Assembly: GCA_014879575.1 (NCBI GenBank)
Contig: JACSRU010000100.1
Span: 1-48,633 of the forward strand
DNA from: Chthoniobacterales bacterium
Lineage (GTDB): Bacteria > Verrucomicrobiota > Verrucomicrobiia > Chthoniobacterales > Terrimicrobiaceae
Direction of reading: 5' to 3'
DNA: 48,633 bases
A program made the translations under genes and the position numbers. The notes beneath the pieces are model-generated. The model did not search any database. It saw only the letters and a program-made list of their open reading frames with translations, and had not been told where the DNA came from. Of this stretch, positions 17,489 to 25,444 are shown one piece after another. Each line of letters begins with the position of its first letter. Position 1 is the first letter of the stretch.

Positions 17489-18720
17489 AGGGCAAAGTCG
17501 CGGCATTCTGCCGGAAGTATCAGGAAGTGCTTTTCTGGCTTGGGATCGGGCTGGCTCTGGATGTGGCCTTCCTGATGGTCAAAGATGCTCCGCTTGTGGC
17601 CGATGAAGGCTACCACCTGCCTCAAATCAGCGGATTTCTCAGCGGAAATTTCGAGGTTTCGCCCCACATCACGGTTTTGCCCGTCTATCACGCAATCATG
17701 GCGGGTATTCTCAAGCTCATCGGAGCCGAATCCGTTGCCGAGGCCCGGCTGGTGACATTCCTCGGTTCTGCCGCCAGCATTTGGTTTTTCTACCTCATCG
17801 TCCGGCGACTTTGGCCGGAAGAACGCTACCTCCGCACGGCGCAATTCGTTTTCCTCCCGATTCTTTTTCCCATGCACTTTCTGATCTACACGGATACCTG
17901 GGCGCTGGCCTTTGTCCTGATAGCTCTCGAACGCGGGTTGGCGGGTCGTCCGTGGCAGAGCGCAGCCGCCATCACCGTGGCGGTCCTCATGCGTCAGCCG
18001 AATCTTGTATGGGCCGGAATGATCTGGATTTTGCTGGTTTGGAAATCGGATTCCCTCGAAACCACCTTTGAGGCGATCAAATCGCATTGGTATCGAACGA
18101 CCCTACCGTTTGTGCTGGTTTTTGCCGGGTTTGGCGGATTCATCCTGTTTAATCACGGAATCGCCGTCGGCGACCGGAATCAGCATGAAATCGGTTTTAA
18201 TCCGGCCAATCTGTGGTTTTTCGGCCTGTGCTTTTTCATTTTCTTCCTGCCGACCTGCGTTGGAACCCTGTTGAGGTTCTGGAAGCCGCTGCGGAAGAAT
18301 CCGATTTGGGCTGGCGCGGGATTTGCTACCGGATTTTCCGTATTCATGGCTACATATCATGCTGCTCATCAATACAATCAAGCATCGCTATGGTTTTATC
18401 TGCGCAACCGGCTTCTGCACTGGACTTCGCGGATACCAGCTATCAAAGTGCTGAGTTTCCTGCCCGCTCTGATTGGTTTGACCAGTTTTGTCCTCGGGCC
18501 GTTGCGGGAAAGGAGGTTCCATGTGCTGATTCCCGTCTCGCTGGCATCCATCGCCGTCATGCCTCTGATCGAACAAAGATATTACCTTGTTGCCTTCTCT
18601 ATGTTCCTTGCTTTCAGGAGGTTGGAAAATCGTTCAATGGAACGCATCAATACGGCAGCGTATGCGCTTTGTTCCTACGTTCTTTTGGAGGAAATTGCCC
18701 AAAACAAATTTTTCCTCTGA
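17485..18720 (+). CDS. DIE2/ALG10-like GT-C glycosyltransferase
   Basis: The 411-aa membrane protein carries motifs I associate with eukaryotic ALG10/DIE2 alpha-1,2-glucosyltransferases: DEGYHLPQ (40-47) after the first helix, ITVLPVYHA, YTDTWAL (about 135-141) and RQPNLVW (170-176). ALG10 adds the last glucose to the lipid-linked oligosaccharide in the ER. Bacterial homologues exist but their substrates are mostly unknown. It is the last gene of the overlapping GC-rich operon. The next gene begins after a 76-base gap and codes for the Ser-tailed peptide. A generic GT-C enzyme is the alternative reading. Confidence 0.68.
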   Translation: MKGKVAAFCRKYQEVLFWLGIGLALDVAFLMVKDAPLVADEGYHLPQISGFLSGNFEVSPHITVLPVYHAIMAGILKLIGAESVAEARLVTFLGSAASIWFFYLIVRRLWPEERYLRTAQFVFLPILFPMHFLIYTDTWALAFVLIALERGLAGRPWQSAAAITVAVLMRQPNLVWAGMIWILLVWKSDSLETTFEAIKSHWYRTTLPFVLVFAGFGGFILFNHGIAVGDRNQHEIGFNPANLWFFGLCFFIFFLPTCVGTLLRFWKPLRKNPIWAGAGFATGFSVFMATYHAAHQYNQASLWFYLRNRLLHWTSRIPAIKVLSFLPALIGLTSFVLGPLRERRFHVLIPVSLASIAVMPLIEQRYYLVAFSMFLAFRRLENRSMERINTAAYALCSYVLLEEIAQNKFFL

Positions 18721-18745
18721 AGTTTGAAAAAATCCACAGTTTTAG

Positions 18746-18774
18746 TTGACAGTGGCAGGATTGCCCGATGGAAT
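18746..18774 (+). promoter_or_regulatory. Possible promoter of the peptide block A
   Basis: TTGACA (18746-18751) is a perfect sigma70-type -35 box. It is followed after 17 bases by TGGAAT (18769-18774), a 4/6 match to a -10 box, 22 bases before the peptide ATG. The gap separates the GC-rich operon from the AT-richer block, where a new promoter is plausible. Cassette B has TTGACA at the corresponding place (39930-39935). Confidence 0.35.
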
Positions 18775-18796
18775 TCGCCGCGAACGCACAAAAATC

Positions 18797-18973
18797 ATGA
18801 AAAACACCAAAGGTCTGATCGGATTGGCAACTTTCGTCCTGAGCTTGTGGGCGGTCGTTGTCGTAACCTATGCAAAGCAAGTAGCTCCAGGCGGAGCAAA
18901 ACTCGACCGATTGATTCCTCTGCAACAATCTTCTTGTTCGTCATCGAGCAGTTCTAGCAGCAGCGGAGAATAA
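18797..18973 (+). CDS. Exported 58-aa peptide, Cys/poly-Ser tail (cassette A)
   Basis: The 58-aa product has a Lys-containing N-terminus, one hydrophobic helix (about residues 7-24) and a short linker. It ends in a single Cys flanked by serines, with nine consecutive serines and then Gly-Glu. The hydrophobic segment is either an uncleaved anchor or a signal peptide cleaved near TYA-K. Poly-Ser after one Cys at the C-terminus suggests a modification site: thiol chemistry at the Cys and perhaps O-glycosylation of Ser, given the glycosyltransferases upstream. It resembles no named family I know. The ATG at 18797 fits the helix; an upstream in-frame start at 18746 would add an unlikely basic leader. 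Counterpart: 40072-40230. Confidence 0.65.
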   Translation: MKNTKGLIGLATFVLSLWAVVVVTYAKQVAPGGAKLDRLIPLQQSSCSSSSSSSSSGE

Positions 18974-19004
18974 AATTCGGCCCCCATCAACAGCGCGATA
19001 CCGC

Positions 19005-20432
19005 ATGAGTTTGAAGCTTGCAAGCGGCCTCCTAGCTGGTCTTGTCCAGTTCACGGCTTTGTCGGCATTCTCGTGCGGCGTTGAATGGAAAAAGCCAAAG
19101 ACCCACTTCAACGGGGTCAATGAGTTCGGCAACGTCAGCTATTGGGATCAGGTCGGAGAGCTAGATTTGGGGGGTGAAACCTTCCCTTTGATCATTGGAT
19201 TCCGCTCCGATTGGGAAAACCCATCTCCATATTTAGGTTATGGATGGTTCTTTGGAATTTTGGATGCCCATTTCATCCAGCGTTCTTCGGACTCATTTGA
19301 TATGATCGGCCCAGATGGGTATACTGTCCCTTTCGGGAGAGACAATAACAATCCAGCGATATTAAATGGCGCAAAGGGATGGAAGGCGGAAGTCAAAACC
19401 GATACAATAATAGCTCACGCCGTATGCGGCTGGAAATTAGTTTTTCTGAAAGGTAAATTAGTTAGCATTACTACGCCCAAGGATCGCACAATAAATATAC
19501 AAAGAGATGCGGATGGTATTGCTACAGCAGTTGTAGAGGCAACGACTGTGCTAATGAAAGTGCAGCGCGACACCAAGAAAAACATCACGGATTTGGTGAT
19601 GGGTGATAGAAGAATTCATTTTGCCCAGGTCGAAAAGCCACTAATTCAGTCTGTTAATGGCACAAACATCATTGGAGCGAGAACATCCGCAGTTGGAACT
19701 ATTACGTTACCAAACGGCGCAAAAAAAGCATTTGACTACGCTCCGAACGAAAAATTGGAGCCTACTATTTCTATCGTTAACTCGGGGGAAAGCCCTCGAA
19801 TAATAACATGGAATCCGAGCAACCGAGTAATAATTTCGGACGGACCATGGAAATATGACGTAACCTCACCCGAAATTCCGGGCCACAATGCCGCTATTGG
19901 TCGCATCCGAGAAGATGCAAAAGATAAAAAAGAGTTCTGGCACTACGACATTGCAAAAGGAGAAGAGCGTTCCGTAGCTTTAAATGGAGCCACTACTACC
20001 AAGAAATGGTTTACATCCGGTCTCTTGAACGGAAAACTCCGCTCTATTGAAACGACGGCTGCAAACAGCTCGTCGCACACGCTCACCACATACTCCTACA
20101 ATGAAAGTGGTGATCTAATTCGAAAAATAAGCCCTTCCGAATCCTTCTACCGCCAATATGGCGACGATCACAAGACAGTCAAAACATTTGCGCTAGATGG
20201 AACCCTTCTTAATCAGGAAGTATACGATGACCAGAAGAGGCTCATGGAGAGACGCCACAGCGACGGAAAAGTGGAAACATTTTCATACTCTCCAAAGGAA
20301 ACACTAAAAACCATTTTATCACCTACGGGCTATAAAACTGAGATTGTAATCAGCAATGGAAAGGTTGATAGCTATAAGATTTTTGCTCAAACAGGAGACC
20401 TTCTAAAAACCATCACCACCAAAATACAATGA
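19005..20432 (+). CDS. Secreted YD/RHS-like protein (cassette A)
   Basis: A 475-aa protein with a signal peptide (about 1-22, ending in SAFSC). A conserved N-terminal section follows with PLIIGFRSD and SPYLGYGWFF, like the start of RHS/YD-repeat proteins. The rest is beta-rich with YD-type features (YSYNESGDLIRK, DGKVETFSYSP). There is no toxin-like C-terminal domain. The cysteine at the end of the signal peptide (FSC-G) could be a lipobox, but the context is not ideal. The gene overlaps the CC-rich protein gene by ATGA. The homologue in cassette B (40274-41659) keeps the Cys-x(1-2)-EW start and the SPY-x-G segment at low overall identity. Confidence 0.7.
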   Translation: MSLKLASGLLAGLVQFTALSAFSCGVEWKKPKTHFNGVNEFGNVSYWDQVGELDLGGETFPLIIGFRSDWENPSPYLGYGWFFGILDAHFIQRSSDSFDMIGPDGYTVPFGRDNNNPAILNGAKGWKAEVKTDTIIAHAVCGWKLVFLKGKLVSITTPKDRTINIQRDADGIATAVVEATTVLMKVQRDTKKNITDLVMGDRRIHFAQVEKPLIQSVNGTNIIGARTSAVGTITLPNGAKKAFDYAPNEKLEPTISIVNSGESPRIITWNPSNRVIISDGPWKYDVTSPEIPGHNAAIGRIREDAKDKKEFWHYDIAKGEERSVALNGATTTKKWFTSGLLNGKLRSIETTAANSSSHTLTTYSYNESGDLIRKISPSESFYRQYGDDHKTVKTFALDGTLLNQEVYDDQKRLMERRHSDGKVETFSYSPKETLKTILSPTGYKTEIVISNGKVDSYKIFAQTGDLLKTITTKIQ

Positions 20433-21316
20433 AACCAGGAAACACCTCAATTAGAACGAGCGCAATTTTTGCGCTCTTAACGTTGGCACATATATGCTTC
20501 GTTCCATATGCACATTCAGCAGAATGTTGCGGAGGCGAAGAGCTTACTGGAACCGAGGCATGTTGTAACGATGAAAAGTATGAGCCTGCTGATGATAAAG
20601 CATGTTGCAATGATGAAGGAACTTATGATCCAAGTATCAGGGAAGGCAGTTTTTCAGTTGGAGCGACTGCTACAGATTATATGAAATCGAAGTTGAGCAG
20701 TGCTTTAAACGTTATTCCTGGACTTGAGAATCTCGAGATCACTGGTGCTTCCGCAACATTTACTAAAACTATTGCTGATTGCTGCCCCGACGAAGGTGCG
20801 TCAGTTTCAGATGGTCAGAAAGGCGCGGTCGGAAGTGCATCCTTGTCTGCAAAGGTTGATCATCTCCCAATTTGGCCGCAGGGCGGGCTCAATACACAGG
20901 AGGCCGAGAAAACGATTCTAGGTAATTACTTCAAAGTGATGGTTAATATCGGTAGCTTTTTCGATATCGACCTGACCACCACAGCTTCGCTTGGCTACTT
21001 AGATAATACGTGTGAGGACAAGGTGTGCTATTATGGATCAATCGATTTTTCTACCACTCTTAGTGCCTACTTACAGTTAGAGGCTATCGTATGCGAAAAA
21101 TGGATTGGTCAGTCGCAGGAAGAATGTGTTGAAGTTAATATCACGCCGGCCAACATAACATGTCCGTTTGGCGTCACCGGAACATGGCATGAAGGGGGGG
21201 ATTGTGATAAAGACTGGAATGGAAATACGCACGCGGGTCCCCTAGAGGTCTCTACCTCCATCGACGTTGGGATCGGAACATTTAATAAAGTGTGGTTCAG
21301 CTGGGGTCCGGTGTAA
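20429..21316 (+). CDS. Secreted CC-rich protein (cassette A)
   Basis: The 295-aa product has a signal peptide (about 1-30, ending AHSA). Immediately after comes a run of vicinal cysteine pairs: AECC, EACCNDE, KACCNDE and later ADCC. Single cysteines nearer the C-terminus bring the mature total to 14. The C-terminal two thirds look beta-rich. Paired cysteines separated by short acidic linkers suggest either a dense disulfide structure or a metal/thiol site. No family is recognised. It is translationally coupled to the YD-like gene. The corresponding gene in cassette B (41656-42042) is much shorter but also has 14 cysteines after its signal peptide. Confidence 0.68.
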   Translation: MKPGNTSIRTSAIFALLTLAHICFVPYAHSAECCGGEELTGTEACCNDEKYEPADDKACCNDEGTYDPSIREGSFSVGATATDYMKSKLSSALNVIPGLENLEITGASATFTKTIADCCPDEGASVSDGQKGAVGSASLSAKVDHLPIWPQGGLNTQEAEKTILGNYFKVMVNIGSFFDIDLTTTASLGYLDNTCEDKVCYYGSIDFSTTLSAYLQLEAIVCEKWIGQSQEECVEVNITPANITCPFGVTGTWHEGGDCDKDWNGNTHAGPLEVSTSIDVGIGTFNKVWFSWGPV

Positions 21317-21349
21317 AAATCCAAGCAAGAGCCTATCAAGAAGGATTTA

Positions 21350-22339
21350 ATGAAATACATTATGTGCCTGCGAGCAACGTCTATTGCTCTTTTATTCGCT
21401 TTAAGCTCCTCGTTCGCGGGAGATGAAAAGGTTCAAACACTCACATTTCCGTTGCGCGTTAATATAGACAGACAAATGACGGATACCGGGGTGCCCCTAT
21501 CCATCCCGTATATCTCTTTACCGCAGGATTTTTCGAAGTGGTTGTCCAGCGTATTGAACAATGACGACAAGGTAATGCTCGGATTTCTGGAGGCGGTTCG
21601 AAAAGAAAATGGTGACGAATTGAAAAAATATCTACGATCAGACGCAGATTTCGAAATTTCGGATTTCTCTCTCGTCGCGAGAGAGCTTAAAAAATCCTAT
21701 TGTATTGGGGAAGGAACATTTTTCCCTGTCGGAAAGATTCCAACTACAACCGGAGCTGGATATGTCTTCTTTCGTAACAACAAGGCTGGAAGCAACCCCA
21801 ACTTTTTTATTTTGATCGTCAAGACAAAACTAGCAGACGGAACTATGGTTCAGCCCACCGATGAAGATGGAATGTTTGATGTTCTACAAAATTCTATTAA
21901 CTCACTTACACTTCAAAGTCTTGGAAGTCATATAACAGATATGCAGCCATCGCAGTTGTCACTTGCAGCCCTTGATTTGTTTAAATTCGTTGCCTCCTCT
22001 GAGGTGTTGGCGGAAGTGCAGGGATCGATCGCTCATGCCGCTAATAACAATCTAAAAGAAAGCTTCACGGCACTCAGTCAAGCGCGAGTCGATGCGGCGA
22101 TTGCAAAGCTGTCAGACGACAATAAAAAACAGTATGTAGAGAAGTATATCCAGAGCGCCCGTTCGATTTCAAAAGTGATGGCTTTTGGGCCGGTTGTGGT
22201 TACTATTCAAGAGCGGAACAGTTATTATCCGCTATTTTATTATTATCGAGATAAAGCAACGGGAAAGTTGTTAGCGACGAATTTTTCACAAGATCAACCT
22301 TTTAGCCAGCTCATCCAAAAGGCAGTTTTCTTGAAATAA
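21350..22339 (+). CDS. Secreted protein of unknown function
   Basis: The 329-aa product starts after a good Shine-Dalgarno (AAGGA, about 7 bases upstream). It has a signal peptide of about 23 residues (ending SSSFAG). The mature part is mixed alpha/beta with few cysteines. A segment near 120-160 (IGEGTFFPVGKIP, YVFFRNNK) suggests a beta sheet, and the C-terminal region 215-280 is helical. I recognise no domain. It lies between the CC-rich and DUF1573 genes, the same slot as the unrelated-looking secreted protein at 42092-43216 in cassette B. Confidence 0.6.
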   Translation: MKYIMCLRATSIALLFALSSSFAGDEKVQTLTFPLRVNIDRQMTDTGVPLSIPYISLPQDFSKWLSSVLNNDDKVMLGFLEAVRKENGDELKKYLRSDADFEISDFSLVARELKKSYCIGEGTFFPVGKIPTTTGAGYVFFRNNKAGSNPNFFILIVKTKLADGTMVQPTDEDGMFDVLQNSINSLTLQSLGSHITDMQPSQLSLAALDLFKFVASSEVLAEVQGSIAHAANNNLKESFTALSQARVDAAIAKLSDDNKKQYVEKYIQSARSISKVMAFGPVVVTIQERNSYYPLFYYYRDKATGKLLATNFSQDQPFSQLIQKAVFLK

Positions 22340-22351
22340 TCACCATAAGTT

Positions 22352-23032
22352 ATGCTGTCATTACGAAAAAGTTCGCAGGCTCTCTTATTGATCCTTGCAT
22401 CCCAGTTTCCTGTCGCTGCAGCAATGCTCAAATGGGACCAAACGTCAATTGAACGCGAGGTGCCTTTCGATTCGTCCAACATAAATCAGAGCTTTTTCGC
22501 TAAAAACGAAGGAAATACGCCAATTTTTTTTAAAACAGTAAAAACTTCGTGCGGGTGTACAGTCGCGAATATCGAAAAAAAGACATTAGCTCCAGGTGAG
22601 GTGGGAGAGGTGGCAGTAAAAATTGATGTTACTAAAGTAACTGGAGAATCGGTCAAATTGATTGTAGTTGAGACAGATGAAGCGGGATTGGGTGCTTACG
22701 ACCTCACAGTTACAATTAAAAGGAACTCTCCTTACGACGCATACCCTGCAACGCTTATCTGGAACAAGTCGGAAGGGCTCTCGGAAAAGTCCCTAGTCTT
22801 CAAAAAGCGGGATAGTACGCCAGCTTCGGTGAATATTAAAAGGGCAATTTCACTGCTCCCTGAGCAGTTTGAAGTAAGACTCGAAAAAGGAGTTTCACCA
22901 GATTCTAACGTCGTATATATTCGCCCACTAACCGACAATTTCACGCGGCTAAAACCAGTGACTTTAATTCTAGATTATGATGGAAAGGTTGTTAATTCGC
23001 GAATGGGCGTGACGGTCACTCAATCGCAGTAA
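22352..23032 (+). CDS. DUF1573 secreted protein (cassette A, first)
   Basis: A 226-aa protein with a signal peptide (about 1-24) and a DUF1573 immunoglobulin-like domain. The hallmark SCGCT motif is present (Cys67 and Cys69), followed by APGE and a beta sandwich (VKIDVTK). DUF1573 domains are common in Bacteroidetes and PVC envelopes, and the C-x-C pair is near-invariant. The biochemical role is not established; a redox or metal function is often suspected. It starts 12 bases after the preceding gene. A second DUF1573 gene lies at 23448. Confidence 0.82.
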   Translation: MLSLRKSSQALLLILASQFPVAAAMLKWDQTSIEREVPFDSSNINQSFFAKNEGNTPIFFKTVKTSCGCTVANIEKKTLAPGEVGEVAVKIDVTKVTGESVKLIVVETDEAGLGAYDLTVTIKRNSPYDAYPATLIWNKSEGLSEKSLVFKKRDSTPASVNIKRAISLLPEQFEVRLEKGVSPDSNVVYIRPLTDNFTRLKPVTLILDYDGKVVNSRMGVTVTQSQ

Positions 23033-23045
23033 TAACTCCCGAATC

Positions 23046-23438
23046 ATGTTGGGTAGCATTTATCTTAGTGCGGTCGCAGCAGTAATTATTTGGCTGGGTG
23101 CTAGGGAGTTGTGGATTAACGTCTTGCTACTCATGCAGGGAAACGGCGCGGTTGGGAAGATTGTCGGATTTCAAACTGTTTACACGCGACGCAGACCGCG
23201 CTACTGCCCCGTGATCGAGTATCACGACCGTGAAGGGTTAAGGAGAACCTTACTGGGTAGGTTTAAATGTCAAAGAAACGACTCGGAGATCGGATCGCAG
23301 GTTGCCGTACGATACTTAAAAAGGAAAGACAACTTGACGGAACGCCGCTGGGACCAGCTAACTATTTGGATCGCCCCTTGTATGATGCTCGTTTTTGGCA
23401 CGATAGTATTCGTAGCGGCATTAGCGAGAATTCACTAA
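23046..23438 (+). CDS. DUF3592-like membrane protein
   Basis: A 130-aa protein with two membrane helices (about 3-28 and 105-127) enclosing a small beta-rich domain. The GKIVGFQTVYTRRRPRYCPVIEYHD stretch, split around the YxPVIEY motif, and the following VAVRYLKRKDN match the DUF3592 pattern. Members are small membrane proteins of unknown function found widely in bacteria. It sits 13 bases after one DUF1573 gene and 9 bases before the other, so all three are probably cotranscribed. Confidence 0.68.
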   Translation: MLGSIYLSAVAAVIIWLGARELWINVLLLMQGNGAVGKIVGFQTVYTRRRPRYCPVIEYHDREGLRRTLLGRFKCQRNDSEIGSQVAVRYLKRKDNLTERRWDQLTIWIAPCMMLVFGTIVFVAALARIH

Positions 23439-23447
23439 CAAAAAGCT

Positions 23448-24203
23448 ATGCAAACAAGCTGCCTAATTGACCATCGCGCTTGTCCAAAGACTAGAGGGAC
23501 ACTGCAGTATTCTCATCCGCGCATTTTCACCGCAAGCCTATTGACTGCATGGTCGATCATCTTTCTCTCAAGCGCATTCGGCGGTGAGCTAAAATGGAAG
23601 GAAGACAATATAACAAAATCAATCGGTTTCTCCGAGGAGAAAATTACGGTAGAATTCTCTGTTAAAAACGAAGGAAAGCATTCGGTAAAAATTGAAGCCG
23701 TTAAAACGTCCTGCGGGTGTGCAGTAGCGAAAGTTGCCAGCAATGATTTGCGGCCCGGTGAATCGACTGCATTAGTAATTGACATCAATACAACGAAAAT
23801 AGCTGGAGAGTCTCGTAAATTTGTAACCGTTAAAACTGATGAACCCGGATTGACCGTATATCAGCTTAGTGTTGATATCCTCAAGCAACTTGCATACGTT
23901 CCCAAACTGTCGAAAATCGAGTGGGAAAATGCAAATTCATTTGAAACCAAAACGTTAACCGTCGAACGCACTGAGGGACTTCCTTCTGAAGTCGAGGTGG
24001 TTCGATCTGTGTCTGGGTATCCGGAGGCGATTTCGGTAGAACTCAGTAAGAATGACGGCTTTGACGGGAAAGCCAAAGAGATTGTACTAAATTTAACACC
24101 ACTAAAGCACGGCATCAGCCAAATGAAGCCTATTAATTTGATACTAAAGAATGGCGAAAAAATTATCAACTCTCGACTCAATGTATCAATTGACGTTCAT
24201 TAG
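23448..24203 (+). CDS. DUF1573 secreted protein (cassette A, second)
   Basis: The 251-aa product repeats the architecture of the gene at 22352: hydrophobic export segment (about 28-46), then a DUF1573 domain with SCGCAV (Cys89 and Cys91), RPGES and a beta sandwich. The ATG used gives an unusual 25-residue Cys/His/Arg-containing N-terminus before the hydrophobic segment. The true start may be a later non-ATG codon. The two proteins are clearly related but diverged, indicating an old duplication. Confidence 0.78.
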   Translation: MQTSCLIDHRACPKTRGTLQYSHPRIFTASLLTAWSIIFLSSAFGGELKWKEDNITKSIGFSEEKITVEFSVKNEGKHSVKIEAVKTSCGCAVAKVASNDLRPGESTALVIDINTTKIAGESRKFVTVKTDEPGLTVYQLSVDILKQLAYVPKLSKIEWENANSFETKTLTVERTEGLPSEVEVVRSVSGYPEAISVELSKNDGFDGKAKEIVLNLTPLKHGISQMKPINLILKNGEKIINSRLNVSIDVH

Positions 24204-24229
24204 TTGAAATCAAGGAACGATAATGTCTT

Positions 24230-24394
24230 TTGAAGGAAAGACTTTTCGATACAAAACTTACTATTCGCTATGTGCTTGGCGCAGACAACAGTCATTCCAC
24301 TAAAGTATGGACTCTATCATCTATTGTCGCAGGCCCGTTGCCGTTTTTAGTATTAGTCGCTATATGTTTAGTTATTTCGCTTTTTGCAAGATAG
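24230..24394 (+). CDS. Small membrane protein, TTG start or frameshifted
   Basis: A 54-residue frame beginning at TTG has a charged N-terminus, a polar segment and a strong C-terminal membrane helix (about 31-53). The best ribosome site (AAGGA at 24212-24216) serves an ATG at 24223 in another frame, which runs only 26 codons. Either translation starts at the TTG, or a frameshift has separated the original ATG from the helix-coding part. The second reading would make it a pseudogene. The frame fills an otherwise empty gap between the DUF1573 and thioredoxin-like genes. No family is recognised. Confidence 0.35.
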   Translation: MKERLFDTKLTIRYVLGADNSHSTKVWTLSSIVAGPLPFLVLVAICLVISLFAR

Positions 24395-24438
24395 GATCAT
24401 CTGCGATATCCCACATAAGATAAATATAAGAAAGTTTT

Positions 24439-24891
24439 ATGAAGAGCTTTAACGTCGCTTTTACATTTCTGACATTTTTTGGTGTCAACTTTTGTGCGCC
24501 CGCTTCCGCAGCAGATTGGCACACTGATTACGACTCGGCTCTTACAATCGCCACAAAGGAAGATAAAATGCTACTTCTTGACTTTACAGGTTCAGACTGG
24601 TGCGGGTGGTGCATAAGATTAAAGAAGGACATTTTTTCACAGTCGGAATTCGAAAAATTCGCTAAAGATCATTTAGTGCTTTTTGAAGTTGACTTTCCTC
24701 ATCATGCATCACAGGTGCCTGCTTTAATAAGCCAAAACCAAAAGCTCTCACGTCAATTCGGCGTTCGAGGATTTCCAACATTGATTTTACTTGATCAAAA
24801 GGGTGAGGAAATTTCCCGCAAGGTCGGATATATTGCTGGTGGTCCCGACGCCTTTATTCAGTGGGTAAAAAACGCAACAAATCAAAAGTAA
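24439..24891 (+). CDS. Periplasmic thioredoxin-like protein (WCGWC)
   Basis: A 150-aa protein with a signal peptide (about 1-24, ending ASAA) and a Thioredoxin_7/DsbD-gamma-like fold. The active site is SDWCGWC (Cys55 and Cys58), and the cis-proline loop is in GVRGFPTLILLD. Proteins of this type with a CxxC after a TGSDW motif are common in PVC and Bacteroidetes envelopes and act as disulfide reductases or isomerases. It is followed 7 bases later by a second thioredoxin-like gene. Confidence 0.85.
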   Translation: MKSFNVAFTFLTFFGVNFCAPASAADWHTDYDSALTIATKEDKMLLLDFTGSDWCGWCIRLKKDIFSQSEFEKFAKDHLVLFEVDFPHHASQVPALISQNQKLSRQFGVRGFPTLILLDQKGEEISRKVGYIAGGPDAFIQWVKNATNQK

Positions 24892-24898
24892 CCCTCCT

Positions 24899-25423
24899 AT
24901 GACGAACATGCTCCAGTACAAAACAATCGGCTGCTTTCTTTGGCTTCTTTGTTGCTTCTATCTGGGAACAACTGGTCCTGTCATAAGCGGAGAGCCATCG
25001 GCTGCAAATCTAGTCTCACAAGCGCTTGAGAGAGCCGCTAATTCTAAGAAGGAAATAATCGTTACCGTTGGGAATTCAAAATGCGGTTGGTGCGTATTGT
25101 TTGAAAAGTACTATAAACGAGCATCTGTTAAACGAGTTTTAGATAAATACTTTGTAATCGTAACTATCGACACCATTGAAATGAAGGACGGGAAAGCAGT
25201 GTATTCTAAATTTTCCGAACCTCGCGCCCCCTCTTGGGTTATTTTGGATTCGAATTCAAAAGTGCTCATTGATTCTTTCATAAATGGTGTAAATATCGGA
25301 TATCCTGCAAAGCCGGATGAAGTAACGTATTATATCGACGCGCTTAAAAAGGCGCAGCCCGCGCTTACTTATAGAGAACTGGAGACGCTTGCATCTGAAC
25401 TGCAAGACAATACTCGAAATTGA
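24899..25423 (+). CDS. Exported thioredoxin-like protein (KCGWC)
   Basis: The 174-aa product has an N-terminal hydrophobic segment (about 8-30) that should direct export, then a thioredoxin fold. It has the redox motif NSKCGWC (Cys62 and Cys65) and a cis-proline-like APSWVILD. It is more diverged than its neighbour and ends in an extra helix of about 25 residues. A helper redox protein for the Cys-rich secreted proteins is likely from context. It is the last intact gene of the AT-richer block; truncated genes follow on the other strand. Confidence 0.8.
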   Translation: MTNMLQYKTIGCFLWLLCCFYLGTTGPVISGEPSAANLVSQALERAANSKKEIIVTVGNSKCGWCVLFEKYYKRASVKRVLDKYFVIVTIDTIEMKDGKAVYSKFSEPRAPSWVILDSNSKVLIDSFINGVNIGYPAKPDEVTYYIDALKKAQPALTYRELETLASELQDNTRN

Positions 25424-25444
25424 TCAGGTTTTGAGAAAGCCATG

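Noticed and set aside
18940-18973. Poly-Ser tail as an exosortase, sortase or GlyGly-CTERM sorting signal
   Set aside because: There is no sorting motif, no membrane helix after the tail, and no exosortase or sortase gene in the window.
18797-18973. Peptide as a classical double-glycine-leader bacteriocin
   Set aside because: There is no GG processing site, and the ABC transporter lacks a C39 peptidase domain in the visible sequence.
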